From: Acinetobacter sp. C32I
GTDB lineage: Bacteria > Pseudomonadota > Gammaproteobacteria > Pseudomonadales > Moraxellaceae
NCBI RefSeq assembly: GCF_023702715.1
Contig: NZ_CP098480.1
Location: forward strand, 3,162,001 to 3,226,000
Length of the DNA stretch: 64,000 bases
Direction: 5' to 3'
Shown: one piece after another, positions 18,059-25,166 of the stretch
How positions within the stretch are numbered: the first letter of the stretch is position 1
Layout: each line of letters opens with the position of its first letter
Notes under the pieces: generated by a model
Seen by the model: only the letters and a program-made list of their open reading frames with translations
Database searches by the model: none
What the model was told of the DNA's origin: nothing
Translations under genes and position numbers: made by a program

Positions 18059-19423
18059 ATGATGATGCAAACAATACATGGAAACGGTTCATCTGCTAAA
18101 AAGTCCTCTCATCGCTTGGCGGGTATCTCAAGTATGGTAGGCACCACCATAGAGTGGTATGACTTTTTTATCTACGGTGCGGCAGCAGCTTTAATTTTTA
18201 ATAAATTGTTTTTCCCTAACCTTGATCCGTTGACGGGTGTGCTTGCCGCATTCGCCACCTATGCGGTGGGATTCATTGGGCGGCCGTTGGGTGGTCTGGT
18301 ATTTGGGCATTTTGGTGACAAGATCGGGCGTAAATCGATGTTATTGCTCACCTTGATGTTGATGGGGATTCCAACAGTACTGATTGGTCTGTTACCCACT
18401 TATGAGTCGATTGGCTACTGGGCTGCCATCTGCTTGGTGATCCTGAGATTTATCCAAGGTATGGCTATGGGCGGCGAGTGGGGCGGTGCCGTGTTAATGG
18501 CGGTTGAACATGCGCCAGAAGGTAAAAAGGGCTTTTGGGGCAGTTTGCCTCAAGCCAGTACTGGCGGTGGCTTAATGCTTGCCTCAATTGCACTAGGATT
18601 GGTGTCTTTATTGCCTGAGCAGGCTCTGTTTAGTTGGGGTTGGCGGATTCCGTTTCTTGCCAGCATCGTGTTACTGGCAGTCGGTTGGTACATTCGAGTC
18701 AAAGTGCCAGAGTCGCCCGATTTTGAAAAAGTGAAGCAGCAGGCGGAACAAGTTAAAGTCCCTGCTTTACAGGTCTTTAAAAAGCATCCGAAGCAACTGA
18801 TCACCATTATTGTGGCGCGTGCAGCCGAGAATGCGTGGTTTTATATTGCTTCAACCTTTACTTTGGCCTACACCACCACACAGTTGGGGATTGCCAGACA
18901 AGAGATCCTATTTGCTACCATTTGTGGGGCCATTGTGATTATGTTTATGACCCCATTATGTGGACATTTGTCCGATAAAGTGGGGCAGCGCAACATGTTT
19001 ATGTTCGGCCTATGTGTACTGGCGCTGTATAGCTACCCATTCTTTAGCATGCTCAATACCAAAGACCCTGTGTTGGTCTGGACTGCAATTGTATTTGCGA
19101 TTGGCGTAGTATTCCCAATTATGTATGCACCGCAAGCACAACTGTTTGCGCGGCAGTTCCCCGCAGAAATCCGTTATAGCGGCATTTCGATTTCGGTACA
19201 GTTGGCGGGGGTATTGGGTGGTGGACTAGCGCCGTTGATTGCAACGAAGCTACTCAGTGTTGGTGGCGGCAGTCCTCATCTGATTATGATGTATATTGGC
19301 AGTATGGCGGTGATTGCGATTATCTCGACCACTTTTATGCCACGGGATGGACTGCTGGCTGGGATGCAAACCGAGCGCAATCAGACTGTGAATGTGCCAA
19401 CCAAGGCCACAGAATCGTCTTAG
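18059..19423 (+). CDS. MFS transporter, metabolite:H+ symporter (MHS) family
   Basis: A 454-residue MFS protein with 12 predicted helices. GTTIEWYDFFIYGAAAALIF at the first helix, GRPLGGLVFGHFGDKIGRKSMLLLTLMLMG at the helix 2-3 loop, and RFIQGMAMGGEWGGAVLMAVEHAP at helix 4 are the signatures of the metabolite:H+ symporters (ProP, ShiA, KgtP relatives), which import organic acids. As the last gene of the valine/isobutyrate operon it may import a branched short-chain acid, which the operon's acyl-CoA synthetase would activate. Three consecutive ATG codons begin at 18059; AAAGGAAC lies directly before them. Confidence 0.85.
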   Translation: MMMQTIHGNGSSAKKSSHRLAGISSMVGTTIEWYDFFIYGAAAALIFNKLFFPNLDPLTGVLAAFATYAVGFIGRPLGGLVFGHFGDKIGRKSMLLLTLMLMGIPTVLIGLLPTYESIGYWAAICLVILRFIQGMAMGGEWGGAVLMAVEHAPEGKKGFWGSLPQASTGGGLMLASIALGLVSLLPEQALFSWGWRIPFLASIVLLAVGWYIRVKVPESPDFEKVKQQAEQVKVPALQVFKKHPKQLITIIVARAAENAWFYIASTFTLAYTTTQLGIARQEILFATICGAIVIMFMTPLCGHLSDKVGQRNMFMFGLCVLALYSYPFFSMLNTKDPVLVWTAIVFAIGVVFPIMYAPQAQLFARQFPAEIRYSGISISVQLAGVLGGGLAPLIATKLLSVGGGSPHLIMMYIGSMAVIAIISTTFMPRDGLLAGMQTERNQTVNVPTKATESS

Positions 19424-19441
19424 TGAAAAGAAATGAATCTG

Positions 19442-19476
19442 AAAAGGTGCTTGCTCGTCTTTGGAAGCACCTTTTT
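19442..19476 (+). terminator. Terminator after the MHS transporter gene
   Basis: AAAAGGTGCTT, 12-nt loop, AAGCACCTTTTT. It closes the mmsA operon. Confidence 0.88.
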
Positions 19477-19637
19477 GTTTGAAGGATTTAAAAGGTTCCA
19501 CGTGGAGCATCAAATATTTCGGTATAAGAAGCGGGTTGATTTTTAAGCTTTGTTGCAAAGTGTATTTATTGGGGCTTATTTAAATTGAAATGCGCTAGTA
19601 TTTTGAGTGAGTCCATAACACAGAAAGGATGATCAGA

Positions 19638-20009
19638 ATGAATACCGTTGCTGAATGGGTTAAACAGGCAAAATCAGAGATTGAAAATCTAAGCCCAGAT
19701 CAAGTTGAACAAGAGTTGGCCTCAGGACAGGCAATTCTGGTTGATGTGCGAGACGCAGAAGAGCGTGTTGCTGGAACAATACCAAGCGCGTTGCATATCT
19801 CTCGTGGCACTTTAGAATTCGCTGCTGATCCGAGTAGTCCGATGTATCGGTCTGAATTACAACCGAATAGTAGAACCATTCTACATTGTGCAGGTGGTGG
19901 ACGTTCGGCCTTAGCGGTGAAGACTTTACAGGCTTTGGGTTATCACAATGTAGCGCATTTAGAGGGCGGCTTTAAAGCATGGGTCGAGGCAAACAAACCC
20001 GTGTTTTAA
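19638..20009 (+). CDS. Rhodanese-like domain protein
   Basis: Single-domain rhodanese of 123 residues, cytoplasmic. ILVDVRDAEERVAGTIPSALHI is the CH2A-type motif, and the active-site loop is HCAGGGRSALA with the persulfide-forming Cys at about residue 84. The C-terminal VAHLEGGFKAWVEANKP completes the fold. Such proteins move sulfane sulfur, but the partner here is unknown. The ATG at 19638 is preferred over 19629 because AGAAAGG lies nine bases before the former and directly against the latter. It is followed by a terminator shared with the convergent tRNA-Gly genes. Confidence 0.85.
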   Translation: MNTVAEWVKQAKSEIENLSPDQVEQELASGQAILVDVRDAEERVAGTIPSALHISRGTLEFAADPSSPMYRSELQPNSRTILHCAGGGRSALAVKTLQALGYHNVAHLEGGFKAWVEANKPVF

Positions 20010-20035
20010 AATTAGATATGAAACTAAAACACAAG

Positions 20036-20069
20036 AAAAAAGCCCTAATCTTTCGACTAGGGCTTTTTT
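20036..20069. terminator. Bidirectional terminator between rhodanese gene and tRNA-Gly genes
   Basis: AAAAAAGCCCTA, 10-nt loop, TAGGGCTTTTTT. The A and T runs on both sides let it serve both converging units. Confidence 0.9.
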
Positions 20070-20074
20070 GAATC

Positions 20075-20150
20075 TGGAGCGGGAAAGGAGACTCGAACTC
20101 CCGACCCCAACCTTGGCAAGGTTATGCTCTACCAACTGAGCTATTCCCGC
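20075..20150 (-). tRNA. tRNA-Gly (anticodon GCC), CCA encoded
   Basis: 76 nt on the minus strand. The acceptor GCGGGAA pairs with TTCCCGC, the D arm contains AGCTCAGTTGGTAGAGC, the anticodon loop reads CTTGCCAA (GCC, decoding GGC/GGU), and the T arm has the TTCGAGTC core. The 3' end is encoded as T-CCA. It is the promoter-distal of two tandem copies. Confidence 0.97.
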
Positions 20151-20191
20151 TTATTGAGCAGTTTTTACGAAAACTTACACTAAAAAATTTG

Positions 20192-20264
20192 AGCGGGAAA
20201 GGAGACTCGAACTCCCGACCCCAACCTTGGCAAGGTTATGCTCTACCAACTGAGCTATTCCCGC
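20192..20264 (-). tRNA. tRNA-Gly (anticodon GCC), CCA not encoded
   Basis: Identical in its 73-nt body to the downstream copy (20075-20150), but the DNA after the discriminator T reads CAAA in transcript sense instead of CCA, so the CCA end must be added by nucleotidyltransferase. It is the promoter-proximal copy; the 41-bp spacer has no terminator, so both copies come from one precursor. Confidence 0.96.
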
Positions 20265-20273
20265 ATGCCGTGT

Positions 20274-20301
20274 ATAATACATTAAGCAAAAATAGGGTCA
20301 A
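20274..20301 (-). promoter_or_regulatory. Promoter of the tRNA-Gly pair
   Basis: On the minus strand: TTGACC (20301-20296), 16-bp spacer, TATTAT (20279-20274), followed by ACACGGCAT up to the first tRNA base. This is a good sigma-70 promoter with a short 5' leader. Confidence 0.75.
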
Positions 20302-20302
20302 T

Positions 20303-20339
20303 AATTTTATGCAAAGAAATTGATTATTTGCATAAAATT
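20303..20339. repeat. 13-bp perfect inverted repeat upstream of the tRNA-Gly promoter
   Basis: AATTTTATGCAAA (20303-20315) and TTTGCATAAAATT (20327-20339), separated by 11 bp, directly abut the -35 of the tRNA promoter and lie in the shared region with bolA. It could be an operator, or A/T-rich UP-element-like DNA. A further ATGCAAA follows near 20351. Confidence 0.6.
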
Positions 20340-20454
20340 AAAGCATTTTCATGCAAAAAAAGCAGGGTATAGCAAATTTTTGTACAAAAGTTTCCCTCAG
20401 ATTACGCTCATGTATACTAATGAGCTATCTCAATCTGACCTTACAGAGTGACTG

Positions 20455-20763
20455 ATGAACTTAGAACAACAGTTGATTGAACGTTTAAACACGCTCGCAC
20501 CGATCCATCTTGACGTCATCAATGAGTCGGCAGGACATGGTGGTTATTTCCCAGGTAAAGAGTCACATTTTAAAGTGATTGTGGTCAGTGATGAATTTCA
20601 AGGCCTGCGTCTGGTACAACGTCATCAAAAAATTTATGCGGTTGCCGCTGAGTTAATGAGCCCAGGTCGCATCCATGCGCTGGCGATTCATGCCTATGTG
20701 CCGAGTGAGTGGCAGGGTGAAGCACCTGCAAGTCCTGAATGCGCACATGCGCCAAAAAGCTAA
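20455..20763 (+). CDS. BolA family protein
   Basis: A 102-residue BolA-like protein with the class II KH-type fold. FKVIVVSDEFQGLRLVQRHQKIYAVAAELMSPGRIHALAIHAYVPSEW covers the core, including the conserved His near 79 that can share a [2Fe-2S] cluster with a monothiol glutaredoxin. The N-terminal LAPIHLDVINESAGHGGYFPGKESHFK is likewise typical. It is either BolA itself (morphology and stress) or its paralogue IbaG; the length and N-terminal motif lean to BolA. A possible promoter (-10 TATACT at 20413-20418) lies within a small inverted repeat (GCTCAT..ATGAGC, 20406-20425). The SirB2-like gene follows after 8 bp. Confidence 0.88.
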   Translation: MNLEQQLIERLNTLAPIHLDVINESAGHGGYFPGKESHFKVIVVSDEFQGLRLVQRHQKIYAVAAELMSPGRIHALAIHAYVPSEWQGEAPASPECAHAPKS

Positions 20764-20771
20764 GGATGAAT

Positions 20772-21164
20772 ATGGATATCCATTTACTCACTAAAATTGT
20801 GCATATGTCTGCAGTGAGCTTATTGATCATTGCATTTGTGTTGCGTGCTTCGACTTTATTTGTTGGTGTCCAAGATCAACAACCCAATCCCAAAGCCCGT
20901 AAAGGCTTGGTGGGTTTGCAACATCTGTCTTTAAGTTTGATTATCGTGACGGGTGCGGTTTTACTGTTCATGAATAACTTTGAGGTGCAGCCTTGGTTCT
21001 ATGCCAAAGTGATTTTGTTTTTTGTGTTGTGGTCGTCTTTGATCAAAACCTATAAAAAGGACCGTGATATTTTGCTGCAACAACGTCGTGCAGGGTTATT
21101 GATCGGAACGGTGGCGATGGTGGGAATTTTAGGCCTTGTCATGATTAAGCCGGTTTTTGCCTGA
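20772..21164 (+). CDS. SirB2-family integral membrane protein
   Basis: 130 residues with four hydrophobic segments: IHLLTKIVHMSAVSLLIIAFVL, LSLSLIIVTGAVLLFM, FYAKVILFFVLWSSLI and LLIGTVAMVGILGLVMI. The pattern and the KIVHMSAVSLL start match the SirB2 family, whose biochemical role is unknown. The ATG at 20772 is chosen because AAGGA lies six bases upstream; the ATG at 20766 overlaps that site. It is spaced 8 bp from bolA and is probably co-transcribed with it. Confidence 0.75.
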   Translation: MDIHLLTKIVHMSAVSLLIIAFVLRASTLFVGVQDQQPNPKARKGLVGLQHLSLSLIIVTGAVLLFMNNFEVQPWFYAKVILFFVLWSSLIKTYKKDRDILLQQRRAGLLIGTVAMVGILGLVMIKPVFA

Positions 21165-21248
21165 TTGTTCGACACATTGTTTGAGTAATTGTTTTTGCAC
21201 TAGGTTAAACTGCGTGCAGTTTACAAAAAATATGCTAGAGGGAAATCA

Positions 21249-22091
21249 ATGTTAACGCGTGTTGTGTTTAACCAGAAAGGTGGCGTGGGGAAATCAAGTA
21301 TTACGGTGAATTTAGCTGCGATTAGTGCTAAACAAGGCCTCAGAACCTTAGTGATTGACCTTGATCCACAAGCAAACTCAAGCCAATACCTTTTGGGTGA
21401 AGATGCAACCTATTCTGCGGATAAAGCCGCATTAGAGCCAAACATTGAAAACTTTTTCGAAGATGTTTTAGGTAGCACACAGCAAAAGGGCTTAATTGGC
21501 AATGCCATTGGTTCAATCCTGAAAGCACCGCGTGGCAAAGGACTGGACAGCTATGTACACCGAACTACTTTTGAAAATTTGGATGTGATTCCTGCCAGCC
21601 CAAGCCTTGGTGCCTTAGAACATGCACTGGAAAGTAAACACAAAATCTATAAATTGCGTGACTCAATTCAATCCCTCAGTGCACGTTATGACCGGATTTT
21701 TATTGATACCCCGCCTGCATTTAATTTCTTTACCTTATCTGCTTTGATTTCTGCAGATCGTGTGCTGATTCCTTTCGATTGTGATGTGTTCTCGAAACGT
21801 GCGTTACAAACTTTGATTGAAAATGTGCTCGAAACCCAAGATGATCATAATGATCGCTTGGAGATTGAGGGAATTGTGGTCAATCAGTTCCAATCTCAGG
21901 CAAAATTACCCCGAGAAGTGGTTCAACAACTCAAAGATGAAGGCTTGCCTGTGCTGGATAGCATGTTGCCGCCATCGATTTTGATGAAAGAATCACATCA
22001 AAAGAATTTACCCTTGATTCATTTGGCATCTGACCATAAATTGACCGTCGCCTATGTGACCCTGTTCAATGAGATTGAATCAAAGAAATAA
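21249..22091 (+). CDS. ParA-family ATPase (orphan)
   Basis: A 280-residue P-loop ATPase with a deviant Walker A, KGGVGKSS (10-17), LDPQANSS as Walker A', and the Walker B-like DRIFIDTPPAF near 155. This is the ParA/Soj/MinD class that drives positioning of DNA or protein cargo. No parB or parS-like cluster lies nearby: a lipoprotein gene follows after 9 bp, with the ribosome site in between. The chromosomal parA normally sits near the origin with parB, so this is a second, stand-alone ParA whose cargo is unknown. The ATG at 21249 is preceded by AGAGGGAAATCA. Confidence 0.85.
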   Translation: MLTRVVFNQKGGVGKSSITVNLAAISAKQGLRTLVIDLDPQANSSQYLLGEDATYSADKAALEPNIENFFEDVLGSTQQKGLIGNAIGSILKAPRGKGLDSYVHRTTFENLDVIPASPSLGALEHALESKHKIYKLRDSIQSLSARYDRIFIDTPPAFNFFTLSALISADRVLIPFDCDVFSKRALQTLIENVLETQDDHNDRLEIEGIVVNQFQSQAKLPREVVQQLKDEGLPVLDSMLPPSILMKESHQKNLPLIHLASDHKLTVAYVTLFNEIESKK

Positions 22092-22100
22092 GAGAATCTT

Positions 22101-22490
22101 ATGAAACGCTTATATTGGATGCCAGTTTTGGCAGCAAGTCTGTTATTGGGTGCTTGTGCATCAACGGTAAAGCCTGCGTATGTATCGCCGACACAATATC
22201 AAGCACTGAATTGCCAACAGTTGCAAGCCGAGTACAACCGTATTCAGCTTTATATCGAAAATGGTGTGCAAACACCAAAACGTACGGGTGTCGGTGTGGG
22301 GCTTGGGCTTGGCGGCGGCTGGGGCAGAGGTGGCTGGGGCTTTGGCCCATCGATCTCGGTGAATATGGGGCAGTCGATGAATACCAAAAATACCGAACTT
22401 GCCAATGTCATGGGACAGCAAGATGCAATTGTGCAGGCAGCAAAATTTAAAGGTTGCCCAATCATTGTAAAACAACGCCCAAAATCGTAA
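22101..22490 (+). CDS. Small glycine-rich lipoprotein
   Basis: A 129-residue putative outer-membrane lipoprotein. The signal peptide ends in the lipobox LGAC (lipidated Cys at about residue 19). After a short charged region comes a Gly/Trp-rich stretch (about 56-80) reminiscent of glycine-zipper segments, then NTELANVMGQQDAIVQAAKFKGCPI. Function unknown. It follows the ParA gene closely and may share its transcript, but there is no evidence of a functional link. Confidence 0.75.
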   Translation: MKRLYWMPVLAASLLLGACASTVKPAYVSPTQYQALNCQQLQAEYNRIQLYIENGVQTPKRTGVGVGLGLGGGWGRGGWGFGPSISVNMGQSMNTKNTELANVMGQQDAIVQAAKFKGCPIIVKQRPKS

Positions 22491-22694
22491 ATTTTGAGAA
22501 CTGATCGTCATCGCTTAAGCTGGCGGTCAGTAACTAAATTATAGCAAAATGTTTCAAAATATAATGATAAAAATCAAATGATTAAAATTATTAACCCAGC
22601 TAATTCATTGATTTATTTTATTCGAGGATGCCCTGAAAATTTGTGTTTTTGCCCTAAATTCGTTTAAGGTGGCGCCCATGTCTAGCCGTTCGGT

Positions 22695-23291
22695 ATGTGT
22701 ATGATTGAGAGTTGGTTTTTTGTTTTGGCGATGTTGGCGGTATTACTGATACCGGGTCCGACCAATGCTTTGCTTGCCAGTGCAACACACCAACACGGTG
22801 TTCCTAAAACCATGACTTTTATTCCAATTGAGTGGTTGGGTTATCTCTATGGCATTAGTCTATGGGCACTTTTTATTCATTTATTTGATCCGATTTGGCC
22901 AGCAATTGGCGCGATTCTACATACGCTCAGTTTGCTCTATGTGTTGTGGATGGCATTTCATCTGTGGAAAGGCTCACACCTACAAAAACTAGATCAGCAC
23001 CACCAACATATTCGTAAAAGACAGTTATTTCTTTCAACCCTCAAAAATCCGAAAACAGTATTGCTGGCTTCAGGGATTTTTCCAGCTGAAACTTGGAATT
23101 CGATTGAACAAGCTGCGTTGGTATTTACGATTTTTAGTCTTATCCTGATTCCAGTTAGTATTTTCTGGATGCTGTTTGGGCGGGCTTTACTGGCGGGAAG
23201 TTTAGTTGGAATCAAAGCCGATCATTTATATAAAGGATCGGCCATGCTGTTACTGATTTGTATGTTGCCAATGATCTTTCGTTTGTTTTAA
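22695..23291 (+). CDS. LysE-family transporter
   Basis: 198 residues with about six membrane segments. The N-terminal LAMLAVLLIPGPTNALLAS is the family signature (PGPTN), and LSTLKNPKTVLLASGIFP is the central motif. The LysE/RhtB family exports amino acids or related small solutes. The start may be 22695 or 22701; neither has a clear ribosome site. The gene runs convergently towards the DedA gene with only 16 bp between stop codons and no visible terminator. Confidence 0.8.
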   Translation: MCMIESWFFVLAMLAVLLIPGPTNALLASATHQHGVPKTMTFIPIEWLGYLYGISLWALFIHLFDPIWPAIGAILHTLSLLYVLWMAFHLWKGSHLQKLDQHHQHIRKRQLFLSTLKNPKTVLLASGIFPAETWNSIEQAALVFTIFSLILIPVSIFWMLFGRALLAGSLVGIKADHLYKGSAMLLLICMLPMIFRLF

Positions 23292-23307
23292 ATCAAACTT
23301 CAATTTA

Positions 23308-23943
23308 TTACGCTTTGGTGCCCTTCATTTTCTGGCGAATAAAGCCAATCACACCCGGTAATACACTGATAATAATGATACCGAAAATGAGATGGGTAAA
23401 ATTATCTTTCACGATTGGCATATTACCGAATAAGTAGCCAAGCGTAATGAACGATGTAATCCAGCAAAATGCACCCACCACGTTATAGGTCAAGAAGTAC
23501 TTATAGTTCATACTGCCAGCACCCGCTACAAAGGGAGCGAAGGTCCGTGCAAAAGGCACAAAGCGGGCGAAAATAATGGTTTTACCGCCGTGACGTTGAA
23601 AGAACGCTTGGGTTTTAAGCAAATGCTGTTTATTGATGAAGCGTGAATTGGTTTCAAATACGCGTGGACCCACATAACGACCAATATGATAATTCAAGGT
23701 ATCACCGAGTACGGCCGCGATAAACAACAAAACACCGAGCACCCATGGATCCATTGCACCTGTAGATGCCGCCAAGGCACCAGCAGCAAACAATAAACTG
23801 TCACCTGGTAAAAATGGCATCACCACCAAACCGGTTTCAACAAAAATAATCAGGAATAAAATGGCATAAATCCATACGCCATAATTGGTAATAAATTCTA
23901 AAAGATGTTCGTCAACGTGCAGAATAAAATCAATGAGTTCCAT
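23308..23943 (-). CDS. DedA-family membrane protein
   Basis: 211 residues. Recognised by ETGLVVMPFLPGDSLLFAAGALAA, the G..LGDTLNYHIGRYVG block, and the central FARFVPFARTFAPFVAGAGSMNY motif with the essential Arg residues of the VTT/DedA fold. DedA proteins contribute to membrane homeostasis and include undecaprenyl-phosphate and lipid flippases. The start is ATG 23943 (MELIDFIL) with CCCCTCC (GGAGGGG in gene sense) directly upstream. No operon partner. Confidence 0.9.
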   Translation of the reverse strand: MELIDFILHVDEHLLEFITNYGVWIYAILFLIIFVETGLVVMPFLPGDSLLFAAGALAASTGAMDPWVLGVLLFIAAVLGDTLNYHIGRYVGPRVFETNSRFINKQHLLKTQAFFQRHGGKTIIFARFVPFARTFAPFVAGAGSMNYKYFLTYNVVGAFCWITSFITLGYLFGNMPIVKDNFTHLIFGIIIISVLPGVIGFIRQKMKGTKA

Positions 23944-24180
23944 GGAGGGGTTAACACTATGAATGTGGACTAAATCCTAGCAGTGCCTCTGTAGAATGTC
24001 AGTATAAAAAGCAAATTAATTGGTAACTTTTAAGAACAGATCGTGTGGTCTATACCGTGAGAAAAAGAGCCCTATTGTTGCAAATAAGGAACGATATGTT
24101 AACTAAATTGGTATTTATTGCAAAAATAAACATACATAAACTGCTAGCATGTTAAAAAACAAACAGTGTGGAAATTGATT

Positions 24181-24597
24181 ATGTTTAATCCGAATGTTGT
24201 TGTAAAAAATATCGTAACACAGTCTGGCGTGGCCAATGTCGTTACTTTGATTGCGCGTTTGTTATTGGCTTATATTTTCCTTGTTGCAGGCTGGGGCAAG
24301 ATCGTAGGCTATGCAGGTACAGTGGGCTATATGGAATCGATGGGGGTTCCGGGTGCATTATTACCGTTAGTGATTTTGGTTGAGTTTGGCGGTGGCTTGG
24401 CTTTATTGTTTGGTTTCCAAACACGATTCGCATCTTTAGGCCTAGGTCTTTTTAGTATTATCACGGCCTTTATCTTCCATAGCGGTGCAGAAGATGCGAT
24501 TAACTTTATGAAGAACTTTGCGATGGCAGGTGGCTTCTTTATGTTAATGCTCTATGGTGCAGGTCGTATTAGCCTCGATCAGCTGATTGAAAAATAA
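24181..24597 (+). CDS. DoxX family membrane protein
   Basis: 138 residues, four helices. VTLIARLLLAYIFLVAGWGKIVGYAGTVGYMESMGVPGALLPLVILVEFGGGLALLFGF is the DoxX core. Family members sit in the inner membrane and are associated with quinone or thiol redox functions and oxidative-stress complexes; no specific role can be assigned. The ATG at 24181 is chosen over an upstream GTG because the downstream site starts at the conserved region. Confidence 0.85.
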   Translation: MFNPNVVVKNIVTQSGVANVVTLIARLLLAYIFLVAGWGKIVGYAGTVGYMESMGVPGALLPLVILVEFGGGLALLFGFQTRFASLGLGLFSIITAFIFHSGAEDAINFMKNFAMAGGFFMLMLYGAGRISLDQLIEK

Positions 24598-24613
24598 CAA
24601 TGACAAGAAGATA

Positions 24614-24633
24614 CCCCGCTTTAATCAGCGGGG
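24614..24633 (+). terminator. GC-rich hairpin after the DoxX gene
   Basis: CCCCGCT, 6-nt loop, AGCGGGG then TTAAG. The stem is strong but the T run is weak, so it may be a terminator or an mRNA end stabiliser. Confidence 0.6.
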
Positions 24634-24736
24634 TTAAGCGTATATATCTATTATATTAATGATGCTTACTTACAAACTGAAGCCGACATTGTGGCTTATT
24701 TCTGTTTAGATCATAAAAGGTTAAAACAAATAGGAC

Positions 24737-25114
24737 ATGAAAATGAAAAAAATGTTGATGGGCTGTGGGTTAGTGGTCGTTACAGGCTTATCGAGCCTCG
24801 CATGGGCAGGTAAGGATGATCATGTGTTGCTACAGCAAGCGGCAAAGAATGTGGTGACCGTAAGCCAAGTCGCGAAATTGGCCGATGAAACTGGTGTCAC
24901 CTTAACTGGTCAGATTAGCAAACATCTGCAAAGCGACCATTATGAGTTTAAAGATTCGAGCGGTAGCATCAGCGTCGAAATTGATGATGATATTTGGCGT
25001 CAAGCAGGACTAAAAGTGGGTGATCATGTGCGTTTGGTGGGTGAGGTGGATACCCATCGCTATAAGCCAACCGATATCGAAGTGATCAAAATTGAAAAAT
25101 ATGCGCATCGATAA
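24737..25114 (+). CDS. BOF-family periplasmic OB-fold protein (YgiW/YdeI-like)
   Basis: 125 residues. A signal peptide (KKMLMGCGLVVVTGLSSLAWA) is followed by an OB fold with the family segments LTGQISKHLQSDHYEFKDSSGSISVEIDDDIW and GLKVGDHVRLVGEVD. Relatives YgiW (VisP) and YdeI are induced by envelope, peroxide and antimicrobial-peptide stress in enterobacteria and bind small ligands. The protein is periplasmic after cleavage. Stand-alone gene with its own terminator. Confidence 0.88.
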   Translation: MKMKKMLMGCGLVVVTGLSSLAWAGKDDHVLLQQAAKNVVTVSQVAKLADETGVTLTGQISKHLQSDHYEFKDSSGSISVEIDDDIWRQAGLKVGDHVRLVGEVDTHRYKPTDIEVIKIEKYAHR

Positions 25115-25120
25115 GTGCAT

Positions 25121-25148
25121 AAAAAAGGAAGCAGATGCTTCCTTTTTT
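25121..25148. terminator. Bidirectional terminator, BOF gene / DUF445 gene
   Basis: AAAAAAGGAAGCA, GA, TGCTTCCTTTTTT: a perfect 13-bp stem with a minimal loop, symmetric for both converging genes. Confidence 0.9.
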
Positions 25149-25166
25149 CTTTTCTAGATGAAAGTG

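Noticed and set aside
20075..20264. tRNA-Gly genes as attachment site of an integrated element
   Set aside because: The repeat of the tRNA 3' end is explained by the second complete tRNA copy; no integrase or phage gene lies on either side.
21249..22091. ParA as sign of an integrated plasmid or the replication origin
   Set aside because: No parB, repA, iterons, DnaA boxes or gidB/dnaA-type neighbours are present.
22500..22532. Stem-loop behind the glycine-rich lipoprotein gene
   Set aside because: Pairing needs several G-U pairs and no T run follows, so it was not called a terminator.
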